The position numbers were made by a program, and so were the translations under genes. Positions 16,101 through 24,466 of a DNA stretch of 32,947 nucleotides are shown one piece after another. The DNA is from an uncultured Prevotellaceae bacterium. GTDB lineage: Bacteria > Bacteroidota > Bacteroidia > Bacteroidales > Bacteroidaceae. The stretch is from positions 1 to 32,947 of the forward strand of contig CALDLA010000148.1 of NCBI GenBank assembly GCA_937898415.1. Reading direction: 5' to 3'. Within the stretch, counting starts at the first letter, position 1; each line of letters starts with the position of its first letter. The notes under the pieces are model-generated. The model saw only the letters and a list, made by a program, of their open reading frames with translations. It had not been told where the DNA came from and ran no database searches.

Positions 16101-18760
16101 GTCCATATCTTCTCATTCTTCTGGGCGCAACTGGCATCGAACTGGTCTATCTGCGGCGAATAGACAATGTCAACCTTCGTGTCGAAGAAGTCGGTCATAA
16201 AGGCAGAATAGACATTGGCGGGAATCCATCGCTCACCGAAGTTGAAGTCCAAGTCTTCAAAAGGAATCGGCGTAGGCACGGCATCCTTCAGGGCTTTCAG
16301 TGACTCCATGATGCGGTCGTCCACCTCTCCGCCACGTTTCTCAATCAGGTTCTCGATGTCCCTTACCTTCTCCACGACGTTTCCGGCAATGAACTTGTCG
16401 CGGATTTCGTAGAAGTCCGTCAGCGGATTGTAGAATATCTGCCCCTGCAGTTCTCGGATGATGTCGTCCTCGCTCTTGTCGGTGAGGTACAACATATAGG
16501 GCATGTTCAGCACACCGTATTTGTTGAGCGATGCAGAGACGGCTTCCTGCGACGTATCGACGTGCTTCAGTTCCTGCGTGGAGAAGGCTACGGGGTGGTC
16601 GAGGAAGTCGGCCTTTACAAACCTGCCGTTCTCGCCACGTTCCAGTGCCAGCATGTTCCTTCCCGCTGCATCCATCAGAATCATCCGTACGTTCTTCCTG
16701 TCGTTCAAGTTGCCGTACATGGCCGTGAAGGCATCGTAGTAGCCGTTAAGTTTCTCGCGCAACTCGTCATTCGCCTGCTGGTTGTCCTGCTCGTAGGCAT
16801 ATAGTTCCTCATAGACATCACGCACGGCGATATACTGGCGGATGCGGTCGGTCTGCTCCTGCGAGACAATCAGGGGGACGAAGGTAGCACCCGAAGAAGT
16901 GATCTTCTCCAGATGTCCGATGTTTCCGTCCTTATCCTCAACCATGGAGCCGTTACGGTAGTATGCCTTCATCTCACCCTCGAAGGGTTTTGGCTCTACC
17001 AGTTTTGTCTTGGTGGTACGGCGCTGCTTCGGCTCGGTTTCCGTCTGTCCCTGCTCTCTGGCTTTGGCATCCGCATTGGTCTCGATGTGCTGCTGCCCGG
17101 CCTCCAGCAACTGGCGGCGACGCTCAGGAGTCAGGTCCATCATCATCTCATAGAAGCCGTTGATGGGCGGGTTCTCTTCCCAATCCAGAGAATCATAGAC
17201 GGCCAACTGCTGGTCGATATGACTTTTCTTCTCCATTGCGGCCTTCTTCTCCTGCAGTTCCCTGGCCTGACGCTCCTTCTTACGTTCCTTCTTTGGCTTC
17301 TTGGGTACTTGCTTCGGTTTTGGCTGTTCCTGCACGGTCATCCCCCAAAGGTCGAAGAGTGACAGTTGCGGATTGTTGTCGGGCGTATGCTCTGGGACTG
17401 GCTTTTCTTCCTTCTTGGCTGGCTCTGGTATCGTTACAATCTTGGCCGTCTTTGCTGGCTCATCTTCCGTTACAGGCTGCTGCCCTGTCTCTACTGGCTT
17501 TTGTTCTGCTTCTATTGACTCCTGTTCTTCCGCTGGTTTCTGTTTCTCAACGGACTTTTGGATTTTATCTTCCTTTTCCTTGCGGATAAAGGCCGGGCTG
17601 TCAAGCCCCGTGAACTTACGGAAGTCCAGATGTTTGGCGAGTTCGTCCCGTAATCGCTCACGAAGTTCATGGGCAATGCCTTCGACACCACCCGTATACA
17701 GATACTCCAGCGCGGGCTTGCCGTACTGGTCGTGTCCTCTAAGGATGCTTGTGGCAAGCACATTGTCAGGGTAATGCTCAAAATAGTCGTTACGGACGAT
17801 GCTATCATCCTCGGCAGAGTACACCCTTTTCAGCCTTTCCTCATCCTCGGTCAGTCCCTGCTTGGCATAGTTCTTCTGAATGATAATCAGGTCGCTCCCT
17901 GCCTCCGTGTTGGCACTGTCCTTGAACAGATTGTCAGGCAGACGGAATGCGGTAACAAGGTCGGCTTGCTGAAGGAGGTGGTTGATCCTGATGCTGTTCT
18001 GCTCCCTGTCGAGATAGTTCCTCGTCGTGATGAATGCCACCATGCCGCCGTCGCGCACTGCGTCAAGCCCTTTCTGCATGAAGTAGCCGTGAATGGACTT
18101 GGAAATCACGCGGTTGAACAGGCTCTTGCTGTCGCTGTAGAAAGGGTCGTACACCTTCGTGTCACCAAAGGGGATGTTGGAGATGGCGAGGTCGTAGGTG
18201 CCTAACTGTTCCTTGTCTATCATCTCAAACCCAGCAGTCCACACCTTGGTCCCGTCATCTTTGTGGAGGGTGGTCAGCAACATGCCCGTTAGTTTGTCCT
18301 TCTCGAAAGCGGTCACCTCGGCATCGGGATTGACGGTGCGCATGGTGTCGATGAAGATACCCATACCAGCAGATGGCTCTAACACTTTCTGCGGCTTCAG
18401 GTTCATCTCACCGAAGACGCTCCAGATGGCTTCGGGTATCTCCTTCGGGGTATAGAAAGCCGTGAGGACGGACTGCTTCAAGCTGGCAACATAGCGTTTG
18501 TAGTCGGTCTCGTCCTCGGCATTCTCGCGTATCACCCTGTGGAGTTCGGCGGTCAGGTCGTACAGTGGAAGGTCGTTCTTCGGCCAGACTGCCTTATTCT
18601 CCACAGGATTCAGCACACATTTCAGCCCACCGAAACCGCAGTAACGGGAAATGGTTTCCCGCTCGGTCTCAGTGGGGACACGTACCTCCTTCCACACGGC
18701 AAAGGCTGTGCGGATGGCATCAATGTTGGCTTGCAGCCGTGCCTTCCTATTGAACGCCAT
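13112..18760 (-). CDS. Giant ICE protein: N6-adenine methylase-like plus SF2 helicase
   Basis: I take ATG 18760 (MAFNRKAR..., 1882 aa) over the GTG at 18787. The N-terminal third has a methyltransferase motif I (LEPSAGMGIF, about 125-135) and a variant of the NPPF motif (SNIPFG, about 195), so adenine methylation may be altered or lost. A lysine/glutamate/proline-rich linker follows (about 395-500). The C-terminal half is an SNF2-like helicase: Walker A GTGKT near 1027, DESHQFKN near 1193 and the motif V/VI segment GVNAQKRAVAIHHLDIPWRP...QRNGRAVRKGNE near 1520, ending in coiled coils. Such proteins are typical of Bacteroidales ICEs next to topB and may act in DNA processing or anti-restriction. 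Its start overlaps the upstream gene by 14 bp. Confidence 0.8.
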   Translation of the reverse strand: MAFNRKARLQANIDAIRTAFAVWKEVRVPTETERETISRYCGFGGLKCVLNPVENKAVWPKNDLPLYDLTAELHRVIRENAEDETDYKRYVASLKQSVLTAFYTPKEIPEAIWSVFGEMNLKPQKVLEPSAGMGIFIDTMRTVNPDAEVTAFEKDKLTGMLLTTLHKDDGTKVWTAGFEMIDKEQLGTYDLAISNIPFGDTKVYDPFYSDSKSLFNRVISKSIHGYFMQKGLDAVRDGGMVAFITTRNYLDREQNSIRINHLLQQADLVTAFRLPDNLFKDSANTEAGSDLIIIQKNYAKQGLTEDEERLKRVYSAEDDSIVRNDYFEHYPDNVLATSILRGHDQYGKPALEYLYTGGVEGIAHELRERLRDELAKHLDFRKFTGLDSPAFIRKEKEDKIQKSVEKQKPAEEQESIEAEQKPVETGQQPVTEDEPAKTAKIVTIPEPAKKEEKPVPEHTPDNNPQLSLFDLWGMTVQEQPKPKQVPKKPKKERKKERQARELQEKKAAMEKKSHIDQQLAVYDSLDWEENPPINGFYEMMMDLTPERRRQLLEAGQQHIETNADAKAREQGQTETEPKQRRTTKTKLVEPKPFEGEMKAYYRNGSMVEDKDGNIGHLEKITSSGATFVPLIVSQEQTDRIRQYIAVRDVYEELYAYEQDNQQANDELREKLNGYYDAFTAMYGNLNDRKNVRMILMDAAGRNMLALERGENGRFVKADFLDHPVAFSTQELKHVDTSQEAVSASLNKYGVLNMPYMLYLTDKSEDDIIRELQGQIFYNPLTDFYEIRDKFIAGNVVEKVRDIENLIEKRGGEVDDRIMESLKALKDAVPTPIPFEDLDFNFGERWIPANVYSAFMTDFFDTKVDIVYSPQIDQFDASCAQKNEKIWTEFCVQGEYRRYDGIALLRHALHNTTPKIMKSNGKDDNGNDIKVPDAQAIQLANSKIDEIRNGFTEWLESQNREFKDRLAQMYNEKFNCFVRPKYDGSHQTFPDLDMKGLELRYGISSVYPSQKDCVWMIKQNGGGICDHQVGTGKTLIMCIAAHEMKRLGMAKKPMIIGLKANVAEIAATYQTAYPNARILYASEKDFSTENRVKFFHSIKNNDFDCVIMSHDQFGKIPQSPEMQEKILMAELQSVEDNLETLRMSGKDISGMMLKGLEKRKANLEAKLVEISSKINSRTDDFIDFRQMGIDHLFIDESHQFKNLMFNTRHDRVAGLGNSQGSQKALNLLFAIRTMQEGDGTKPRRDLCATFLSGTTISNSLTELYLLFKYLRPKEMEKQNIPCFDAWAAIFAKKSTDFEFSVTNNIIQKERFRYFIKVPELATFYNEITDYRTAEDVGVDRPKMNEILYNIPPTPDQEVFIKKLMEFAESGDATILGRLPLSETEEKAKMLIATDYARKMALDMRMINPTLYDDDAGNKASVCAMKIAEYYKKFDEQKGTQFVFSDLGTYQPGDTWNVYSEIKRKLIEDYGIPADEIRFIQECKSEKARKAVIEAMNEGRVRVLFGSTSMLGTGVNAQKRAVAIHHLDIPWRPSDLEQRNGRAVRKGNEVAKKYNNNTVDSIIYAVEKTLDAYKFNLLHCKQTFISQLKSGAMGARTIDEGAIDEANGMNFSEYMAILSGNTDLLDKAKLEKKIASLESERKSFMNARRSVEFDIEDAQKEVQKAKEVLDKLAVDKQQLDTNMKHDALGNIVMEVKIEGKVYNDLEELGAKVQHIAETMDTKGQTKEIGEIYGFPIKVRTEEVEKGGLPFRENNFGVYGNIVYRHNNGIVAKKDKEAAATSFIRALEKIPSLVEKYQKDVDWYQKKIDQLTPTANKEWKKEKELHDLKNELAALDRKIQMELAPKEERPETPEEKKEYEYGHKVSMLPSPDKDDEPKKVKGLKM

Positions 18761-19190
18761 ACTGCTCGATGTAAAGTACCACGGCACCAGTCAACTCGGT
18801 ATAGAGCCGCATGTAGTCAGGCGTCAGTTCAAACTCAGGCTGCGTCAGGTCGTAAGGCTCGAAGACTGGTGCCAGTAAAGGAAGCAGTTTCTCGGCAAAT
18901 GTCAGGCGCTGCCCATCGTTCAGTTCACGGGCAAACTCTTTCTCCAGCACCTCAACGAGAATGCTCCACTGCGAGAGGCCCAAGTCTTTCGTCAGTACGG
19001 ACATCGCCAGTTCATGTGCTCCCTCCACGGGATAGCCGTCGAGCCGGGCCTGTTCAAAGGTCTCTGCTGCCAACTGCTCACGGCTATAGATGAAACTCAG
19101 GTCTTTGGCCTTGCGTGAATGCTGCTCCAGCAGGTAGCGAAGCAGATACAGTCCATAGTAGGACAACTCTGGTTGTTCTTTCTTCTTCAT
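18747..19190 (-). CDS. DUF1896-type ICE protein
   Basis: 147 residues from ATG 19190 (MKKKEQPELSYYGLYLLRYL...). It is a small helical protein of the kind found between topB and the large helicase in Bacteroidales conjugative elements; I recall the family as DUF1896. No catalytic motif is visible. The overlap with the next gene shows translational coupling. The function is unknown. Confidence 0.65.
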   Translation of the reverse strand: MKKKEQPELSYYGLYLLRYLLEQHSRKAKDLSFIYSREQLAAETFEQARLDGYPVEGAHELAMSVLTKDLGLSQWSILVEVLEKEFARELNDGQRLTFAEKLLPLLAPVFEPYDLTQPEFELTPDYMRLYTELTGAVVLYIEQYGVQ

Positions 19191-19234
19191 TTTCAAATAC
19201 GTTTAAGTGGTTATAGAATCAGCGTACAAGTAAA

Positions 19235-19261
19235 GCACCCCGGGTATCCCTCCCGAGGTGC
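19235..19261. terminator. GC-rich hairpin downstream of topB
   Basis: GCACCcCGGG and CCCGaGGTGC pair over 10 bp with one mismatch around a 7-nt loop, in the 140-bp gap between topB and the DUF1896 gene. No clear T-run follows on either strand, so it could be an RNA processing or pause structure rather than a true terminator. Confidence 0.45.
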
Positions 19262-19278
19262 AACCACTGAATCCATTT
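19262..19278 (+). repeat. Left arm of 17-bp inverted repeat flanking topB
   Basis: AACCACTGAATCCATTT here is the exact reverse complement of AAATGGATTCAGTGGTT at 21417-21433. The two arms bracket the topoisomerase gene. In the topB transcript the 5' leader and 3' end could pair. Confidence 0.7.
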
Positions 19279-19330
19279 CAAAAATCGTGTAAACGATGTA
19301 TGAAAATGAAATCGGTGGCGAAGTTACGCA

Positions 19331-21409
19331 TTATTTTCGTGATTTGCCTTTCTTTGGCTGAATTTTTCGCTTTGGGAACGAAAATTCTGTCTGGAAAGTC
19401 TCGCGGTTGAGGGTGACAACGGCATCGAAGGAATTGCCTTGTTTGCTCTTGAAGCCTTTGATGATTCCCGTCCTGCCCTCGGTCAGCAGAGCCTTCAACT
19501 GGTCGTTGGTCAGTTCCTTGCCAGCCTTCTCGCGGAACACATGGCAGTCACAGGCGGGATTGTCGCACTTGACGACCTTTTTGTAGAACTGCATCGTGCC
19601 TTTCCCGCACTTGGAGCATGGGATACCGATACCGTTGTGCTCAAACCTGTCCTCTAAGGAGAGAAGTTCACTGACGATCCTGCCCGTATAGTCCTCGATG
19701 CCCTTGCGGAAGTCCTCGGCGCTGTACTCGCCCCGTTCGATCCTGGCAAGCGACTGTTCCCACTGGCCCGTCATGGCGACATCGGCAATCTGCTTGTCTT
19801 TCAGCAGGTCGTAGATGAACAGCCCTTTCTCGGTCGGGATTAACTGCTTGTTCAGGCGGATCATGTACTCGCGGTTGATAAGTGTCTCGATGATGGCGGC
19901 ACGGGTGGCCGGGGTTCCGATACCACAGTCCTTGATGGCCTGTGCCAGTTCCTCGTCATCGATGTTCTTTCCGCAGTGTTCCATCTCGGACAGCAGCGTG
20001 GCCTCGGTGTGAATGGCAGCGGGTTTGGTCTTACCCTCGGCCAGTCCCCATCCCGTGACGTGCAGTTCCTGACCTTCCTTCCAGTTGGGCAAATGGTCTG
20101 TGTCAGTGTCCTCGTTCATGATAAACCGCCAACCCTGCTGACGGATGACTGTGCCCTTGGCGACAAACGGTATTCCGTTCACATCAACGGTGATGGTGGT
20201 CAGTTCCTTGACGGATTTCTCTGAGAAGGCTTCGAGCATACGGCTGACAATCATATTGTAGATTTTCTTGTCGTCGTTCGACGGGTACTGCGGCTTTTCG
20301 CCTGTAATCAGCAGGGCGTGGTGGTCAGTGACCTTCGAGGCATCGACGCTGTGGCGGTTGGGCTTGCGGATGGTCATGGAGAGTGCGCCCCACTGTTCGC
20401 TGTCGGCCAATGTGCGGAGTAGCTTGGGAATCTCGTCGTACACGTCATCGGGAATGTAGCGGCTGGATGTTCTCGGATAAGTGATGGCCTTGGCCTCGTA
20501 AAGTTTCTGCGCGATGGTCAGTGTCTGCTCGGCGGTGAAGCCATATCTGATGTTGGCATCCTTCTGGAGCGTGGTGAGGTCATAGAGCAAGGGAGGTTCC
20601 TCAGTCTTTTCCTTGCACTCCACCTTGGAGATGGCTACGCTGTTGGCAGACTTCAACTTCTGATAGACGGCTTCGGCATCAGCCTTGTCTTTCCATCGGT
20701 CTGCGGTCAGAAACTTGACGGCCTCGCCGTCACCTTCGGTAGTGAAGTGCATCTGCCAGAACGGAGTCGGCACAAAGTTCTTGTTCTCCAGAAAACGGCG
20801 GCAGACCATTGCCAGTGTAGGCGTCTGCACACGTCCGAGGCTGTATGTTCCTTTTCCTGCTGCGATGGTCAGTGCTTGGGTGGCGTTGATGCCCACAAGC
20901 CAGTCGGCCTCGCTTCGTGCCTTGGCAGACAGAAAAAGGTTGTCATAGTCGTGACCGTCCTTGAGGTTCTTCAGCCCTTCCTTGATGGCCTTGTCGGTCA
21001 GTGAACTGATCCAGAGACGCTGAAACGGGACGTGACAGCCGAGGTACTGGTAGAGATTGCGGAAAATCAGTTCGCCCTCGCGTCCGGCATCTGTGGCAAC
21101 GATGATCTTTTCTGTATGCTCGAAGAGGTTCTTGATGACGCGAAGCTGCTCCTTCACCCTGTCATCTTCTTTACCCTTGGCATCCTTACGGCTGATAAGT
21201 TGGAACACATCGGGGATGATTGGCAGGGACTCGCGACGGAATCCTGTCACACCATAGGCTTCGGGCATGGCCAGTTGTATCAGGTGACCGAAGGCCCAGG
21301 TGACGCAGTAGTTGTTGCCTCCGTAGTAGCCGACTTTCCTTTCCATGGCGCCCACGACACGGGATATTTGTCGTGCGACGCTCGGTTTCTCTGCGATAAT
21401 GGTAATCAT
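19331..21409 (-). CDS. topB: DNA topoisomerase III (TopB-type, ICE-encoded)
   Basis: 692 residues. N-terminal Toprim domain (IIAEKPSVARQISRVVG; DAGREGELIFR), type IA core with the catalytic tyrosine in ITYPRTSSRYIP (about residue 310) and a C-terminal four-cysteine zinc finger (CSKCGKGTMQF...CDNPACDC, about 595-625). It ends in a lysine-rich tail. In CTnDOT the homologous gene is exc, linked to excision. The gene is in the same direction as its ICE neighbours, so it probably belongs to an excision/transfer operon. Confidence 0.92.
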   Translation of the reverse strand: MITIIAEKPSVARQISRVVGAMERKVGYYGGNNYCVTWAFGHLIQLAMPEAYGVTGFRRESLPIIPDVFQLISRKDAKGKEDDRVKEQLRVIKNLFEHTEKIIVATDAGREGELIFRNLYQYLGCHVPFQRLWISSLTDKAIKEGLKNLKDGHDYDNLFLSAKARSEADWLVGINATQALTIAAGKGTYSLGRVQTPTLAMVCRRFLENKNFVPTPFWQMHFTTEGDGEAVKFLTADRWKDKADAEAVYQKLKSANSVAISKVECKEKTEEPPLLYDLTTLQKDANIRYGFTAEQTLTIAQKLYEAKAITYPRTSSRYIPDDVYDEIPKLLRTLADSEQWGALSMTIRKPNRHSVDASKVTDHHALLITGEKPQYPSNDDKKIYNMIVSRMLEAFSEKSVKELTTITVDVNGIPFVAKGTVIRQQGWRFIMNEDTDTDHLPNWKEGQELHVTGWGLAEGKTKPAAIHTEATLLSEMEHCGKNIDDEELAQAIKDCGIGTPATRAAIIETLINREYMIRLNKQLIPTEKGLFIYDLLKDKQIADVAMTGQWEQSLARIERGEYSAEDFRKGIEDYTGRIVSELLSLEDRFEHNGIGIPCSKCGKGTMQFYKKVVKCDNPACDCHVFREKAGKELTNDQLKALLTEGRTGIIKGFKSKQGNSFDAVVTLNRETFQTEFSFPKRKIQPKKGKSRK

Positions 21410-21416
21410 ATTGTAA

Positions 21417-21433
21417 AAATGGATTCAGTGGTT
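21417..21433 (-). repeat. Right arm of 17-bp inverted repeat flanking topB
   Basis: AAATGGATTCAGTGGTT, 8 bp upstream of the topB start codon, pairs with 19262-19278. It lies in the topB leader, so pairing could affect translation start. Confidence 0.7.
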
Positions 21434-21457
21434 TTATATTTATTACGCGCGTGAGAG

Positions 21458-21490
21458 GTGGACAGCCGACAGCCATCTGCGGCTGTCCAC
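21458..21490. terminator. Hairpin between the DUF3945-type gene and topB
   Basis: GTGGACAGCCG and CGGCTGTCCAC form a perfect 11-bp stem with an 11-nt loop, 18 bp beyond the stop of the upstream gene. There is no strong T-run on the minus strand. It may attenuate or protect the transcript. Confidence 0.5.
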
Positions 21491-21507
21491 ACATTGCGCT
21501 TCTCTAA

Positions 21508-22596
21508 TCAGAGTTTCGGGCCTCGCTTCTTCTTTTCTTCCTTCTGCTCCTGCTTCTCACCCTCGGGCTTCTGTTCATTTTTCTGGTGTTCGTTCTTGGG
21601 TGCGACCTGTCCCTTCTGCAGTGGCTCGTCCACCTTCTTGGTGGCCTCGTTGGTCTTGCCCTGATGGTTGACTGCCACCTGTGTCTCGCTCTCGTTGGCT
21701 GGGGCTACAACCTTACCCTGCATCGGGTCGTTCTTCGAGACAAACGGCTGATTCTTGTCGGGATAGAACATCAGGTACATCGTGGCTGTTGTTCCGTCCT
21801 TCAGCGGGTAGTTGTCGAGTTTCACCGACTTGCCTTCACGGTAGTCCTTCTGCTGCTCTTCAGTCAGGGGAATGCCCTTCCACTTGGTCAGGTTCTTGAT
21901 GCTGCCATCCTCGTTGGTCCAGTTCATCTTGGCTTTCTGGTTCTGTTCCTGCACCTCTTCCTCCTTGCGGCTACTGCCAGGGACAAAGGACACGTTCTTG
22001 CGGTCGGCGTTCACTTGGAAATCCACGGTGAACTTCTGTCCGTTCTCGCCCTCAAAGAACTTGTCCTTCACGATGCCACCCTGCTTGAGAAGTTCCATCT
22101 CTTCGGGAGTGAACTTCACGTTACCCACACTCTCACGGAGATGCAGCTTGCTCACGGGATAGTGTACCAGTTCGTTGGTCTGCTTGTCGTAAGACACGAA
22201 GCAATTCTGCATGGTGTTGTCTTTCACGTTGAACAGCGGAACAACCTTGCCGAGGTTGCCAGTCTCTTTCAGTGCCTTTGCATCCTCTTTGGTGAAGGTG
22301 TAGCCCATGTACTCCGCATTCTCCAGCTTCTGCTCCTTACGCACGAAGTGAGGCAGTACGCTGTAGGTGCCGTCCGGCAGTCGCGTCAGTTGAAGACGTG
22401 CAGCGGCCTTCACCTTCTGGTCGTAAATTAGCATCGTCACATCGAGCAGCCCGGACTTGCCAAAGTTCAGCATGTTGTCCTTTGCTCCTGTTCGCTCCAG
22501 CACCTCTTTCGAGATGCCGAACTTCTCTTCAATCTGGTCCCAGTTAACCTTGGACTCGTCGATGGGCTGATAGCCCTGATTCTGGTTTTGTGCCAT
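21508..22596 (-). CDS. DUF3945/DUF4099-type ICE protein
   Basis: 362 residues. The N-terminal 100 residues (VNWDQIEEKFGISKEVLERTGAKDNML...) look like DUF4099. They are followed by segments of DUF3945 character: YMGYTFTKEDAKALKETGNLGKV and a second, GIPLTEEQQKDYREGKSVKL. The C-terminus is low-complexity lysine/glutamate/proline. Proteins like this sit upstream of topB in CTnDOT-like elements, and no enzymatic motif is visible. A DNA-binding or transfer accessory role is only a guess. Confidence 0.7.
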   Translation of the reverse strand: MAQNQNQGYQPIDESKVNWDQIEEKFGISKEVLERTGAKDNMLNFGKSGLLDVTMLIYDQKVKAAARLQLTRLPDGTYSVLPHFVRKEQKLENAEYMGYTFTKEDAKALKETGNLGKVVPLFNVKDNTMQNCFVSYDKQTNELVHYPVSKLHLRESVGNVKFTPEEMELLKQGGIVKDKFFEGENGQKFTVDFQVNADRKNVSFVPGSSRKEEEVQEQNQKAKMNWTNEDGSIKNLTKWKGIPLTEEQQKDYREGKSVKLDNYPLKDGTTATMYLMFYPDKNQPFVSKNDPMQGKVVAPANESETQVAVNHQGKTNEATKKVDEPLQKGQVAPKNEHQKNEQKPEGEKQEQKEEKKKRGPKL

Positions 22597-22630
22597 AATA
22601 GCTAAAAATTTAAATTGTTAATGAATAATG

Positions 22631-23050
22631 TTATTTGTTGGCGAGAATATCGCCGTTCTTGTTTTTGTTCATATTGGCAAGGAACTCAGCAACTGCTTTC
22701 TTGTCGAGCCTGTTTCCGTATTGGGTGATTAGTTTCTCTACGTCAGACTCCTTATAGTAGGCACTGTTACGCAGGATGATATAAGGAAGATTCCCTGCAT
22801 TTCGATATCGCATGAGCGTTTTTCTACTGACTCGCAAGCTGTTTGCCAGTTCCTGTGTGCTATACATTCTCTCGCCTCTTAAGTAAAGTACTCCTTCGTG
22901 GTTACGCATCCTCAGATCATCCACCAGTACCTGTATCATCTGTTCCTGTTTCTGCATCCTTTTAACTACGCTACGCATACACTCAAGGAAGAAATCCTTA
23001 TCCAGAACTTCACTCTGCTGCTTCTCTTCTGTTATGTCTGTTCCGTTCAT
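22631..23050 (-). CDS. Excisionase-like HTH protein (Xis2d-type position)
   Basis: 139 residues. The second half is a MerR/excisionase-type winged helix: MYSTQELANSLRVSRKTLMRYRNAGNLPYIILRNSAYYKESDVEKLI. The first 60 residues are helical. Its ATG overlaps the TGA of the preceding gene (ATGA), so the pair is translationally coupled. The position upstream of the DUF3945/topB genes is that of xis2c/xis2d in CTnDOT, small basic proteins that control excision. The symbol is not assigned because similarity was not tested. Confidence 0.7.
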   Translation of the reverse strand: MNGTDITEEKQQSEVLDKDFFLECMRSVVKRMQKQEQMIQVLVDDLRMRNHEGVLYLRGERMYSTQELANSLRVSRKTLMRYRNAGNLPYIILRNSAYYKESDVEKLITQYGNRLDKKAVAEFLANMNKNKNGDILANK

Positions 23051-23409
23051 AGTCTGTCCTCCATGTTTTCAAGGATTCTCTTTTTCTCTTCAATGCATTC
23101 CTGACGTATGGATGCAAGTAGTTTCTTGCTCAACGGACGCATGGTTACATGTGCGAACTCCTCAATGTCAGACAGACGGTAGCGTAGTTGTTTCGCATAG
23201 CGGTGGTAGGCAATCTTTCCTTCTGATCGGTAATATTGCATTGTCCGCTTCTCCACACAGAGCAATCGGCAAGCCTGATCATTGTTCAGGATGATGTCCT
23301 CGTCGCTGATGTTGACAGGAGCCGTAGCCTCCTTTACATACGTTTCTATTCTCTCTATGCGGTTTAGCAATTGCTGCCAGAGACCGCTTTCAATGGTGAT
23401 GACTTCCAT
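23047..23409 (-). CDS. Excisionase-like HTH protein (Xis2c-type position)
   Basis: 120 residues with an HTH_17-like domain: ILNNDQACRLLCVEKRTMQYYRSEGKIAYHRYAKQLRYRLSDIEEF. A -7 box TAATTTTG is at 23448-23441, so this gene leads the minus-strand operon. It is divergent from another HTH gene starting at 23626. Likely a directionality or regulatory factor of the ICE. Confidence 0.7.
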   Translation of the reverse strand: MEVITIESGLWQQLLNRIERIETYVKEATAPVNISDEDIILNNDQACRLLCVEKRTMQYYRSEGKIAYHRYAKQLRYRLSDIEEFAHVTMRPLSKKLLASIRQECIEEKKRILENMEDRL

Positions 23410-23440
23410 TCTTATTTCTTTTCTTGTTTGATTTCGGCAG

Positions 23441-23595
23441 CAAAATTACAGCAAGCCAGAGACAATGTTTCCCACCGTTTTAACACCTTGGAAGATAATA
23501 TTTTTGAAATGGCTCCAATGTCCCCGATTGTTAGGGACTTTCGGGGACTTCTTCAATCCTTATACGCTTGTTTTACCGCAATCCGGCTACCTTTG
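23441..23595. promoter_or_regulatory. Divergent promoters of HTH genes with a palindromic site
   Basis: The minus-strand -7 box is at 23448-23441 and the plus-strand -7 box TACCTTTG at 23588-23595. Between them, GTCCCCGA (23520-23527) and TCGGGGAC (23541-23548) form a perfect inverted repeat spaced by 13 bp, with an extra GGGAC at 23534-23538. It is a natural candidate operator for one of the HTH proteins on either side. Confidence 0.5.
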
Positions 23596-23625
23596 CAGCC
23601 GTTTGAACAAAATCGATATAAGAAC

Positions 23626-23913
23626 ATGGATATAGTATTATTGGAAAAGAGTGCGTTTGAGCAATTGCTGGCTGAGGTACGCCAACTGACTCAAAGGGTG
23701 GAATCGCTTTCCCGCAAGTGTCAGGACAAACGTTTCCAGAAATGGCTAACCGGTGAGGAAGTTTGTGCTATCCTCAAGATCAGTCAACGGTCATTGCAGA
23801 CTCTGCGTAGCAAGCATAAAATATGCTATGCTCAGTTAGGGCGTAAGTTCTACTACCGTCCCGAAGAAGTGGAGTTGGTTATCCGTCAGTCGGGCAAGTA
23901 TCATAATATATAA
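23626..23913 (+). CDS. HTH DNA-binding protein
   Basis: 95 residues from ATG 23626, chosen because the -7 box TACCTTTG ends at 23595. An N-terminal coiled-coil-like helix (EQLLAEVRQLTQRVESLSRK) leads to an excisionase-type HTH: WLTGEEVCAILKISQRSLQTLRSKHKICYAQLGRKFYYRPEEVELVI. Same fold as the two minus-strand proteins. Common in Bacteroidales mobile elements. Confidence 0.75.
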   Translation: MDIVLLEKSAFEQLLAEVRQLTQRVESLSRKCQDKRFQKWLTGEEVCAILKISQRSLQTLRSKHKICYAQLGRKFYYRPEEVELVIRQSGKYHNI

Positions 23914-23915
23914 TA

Positions 23916-24227
23916 ATGAATAAGGAAATGGAAGAAAGAATACTCACAATCAAAGATGATTTGATAGCAGAGACTTTGGAGTCACTGCGCAAGGCTAGCC
24001 GAAAAGCAAATAGGTTAATGGATGATTATAAGCTTGTCCTTCATGGTGAACGGCTGATGACGGATGGGGAGCTGGCAACAGTCCTCCGCGTCAGTCCAAG
24101 AGCGTTGCGTGATTACCGTAACGACGGCATCTTACCTTATATCCGTATGAAAGGTAACATTCTCTATAAGGAATCAGACATAGAGAAAGTCCTAAAAGTA
24201 CATGAACATAAGGTGTTATTGTTTTAA
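23916..24227 (+). CDS. HTH DNA-binding protein
   Basis: 103 residues, beginning 2 bp after the previous stop codon. HTH domain MTDGELATVLRVSPRALRDYRNDGILPYIRMKGNILYKESDIEKVL, very close in pattern to the protein at 22631-23050 (YRNAGNLPYI; YKESDVEKL), so these two are likely paralogues on opposite sides of the divergent region. Confidence 0.75.
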   Translation: MNKEMEERILTIKDDLIAETLESLRKASRKANRLMDDYKLVLHGERLMTDGELATVLRVSPRALRDYRNDGILPYIRMKGNILYKESDIEKVLKVHEHKVLLF

Positions 24228-24466
24228 TATAGATTAATTAAGGGAACTATACACCTGTTGTCCCCCAATAATGACCTACGATAACCTTAGTGTACTTTGA
24301 CTATACTGATGTGCTGTCATTGTCGAATGTTGTTAGCATTGTGCATTTCCGTGAGTATCGTGCCGTGTACTACAACATTTGGAGAACAAAACATTTTGCA
24401 TAAGAAAAGAGTAACCATCTCTGATTGTTCTTGTGTTGTTCGTCCAACACGAACGTATTCTAACGG
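24228..24466. other. Intergenic sequence before the intron remnant
   Basis: No open reading frame or clear structure is seen apart from a short GTTGTTCGTCCAACACGAAC inverted motif near 24435-24454. It forms the first part of a 1.2-kb stretch of decayed DNA. Confidence 0.35.

Noticed and set aside
15434..16303. Plus-strand open frame of 289 codons
   Set aside because: Antisense shadow of the helicase domain, where the real motifs (GTGKT, DESH) are on the minus strand.
21586..22431. Plus-strand open frame of 281 codons
   Set aside because: Antisense to the DUF3945-type protein; leucine/valine/histidine-rich shadow.
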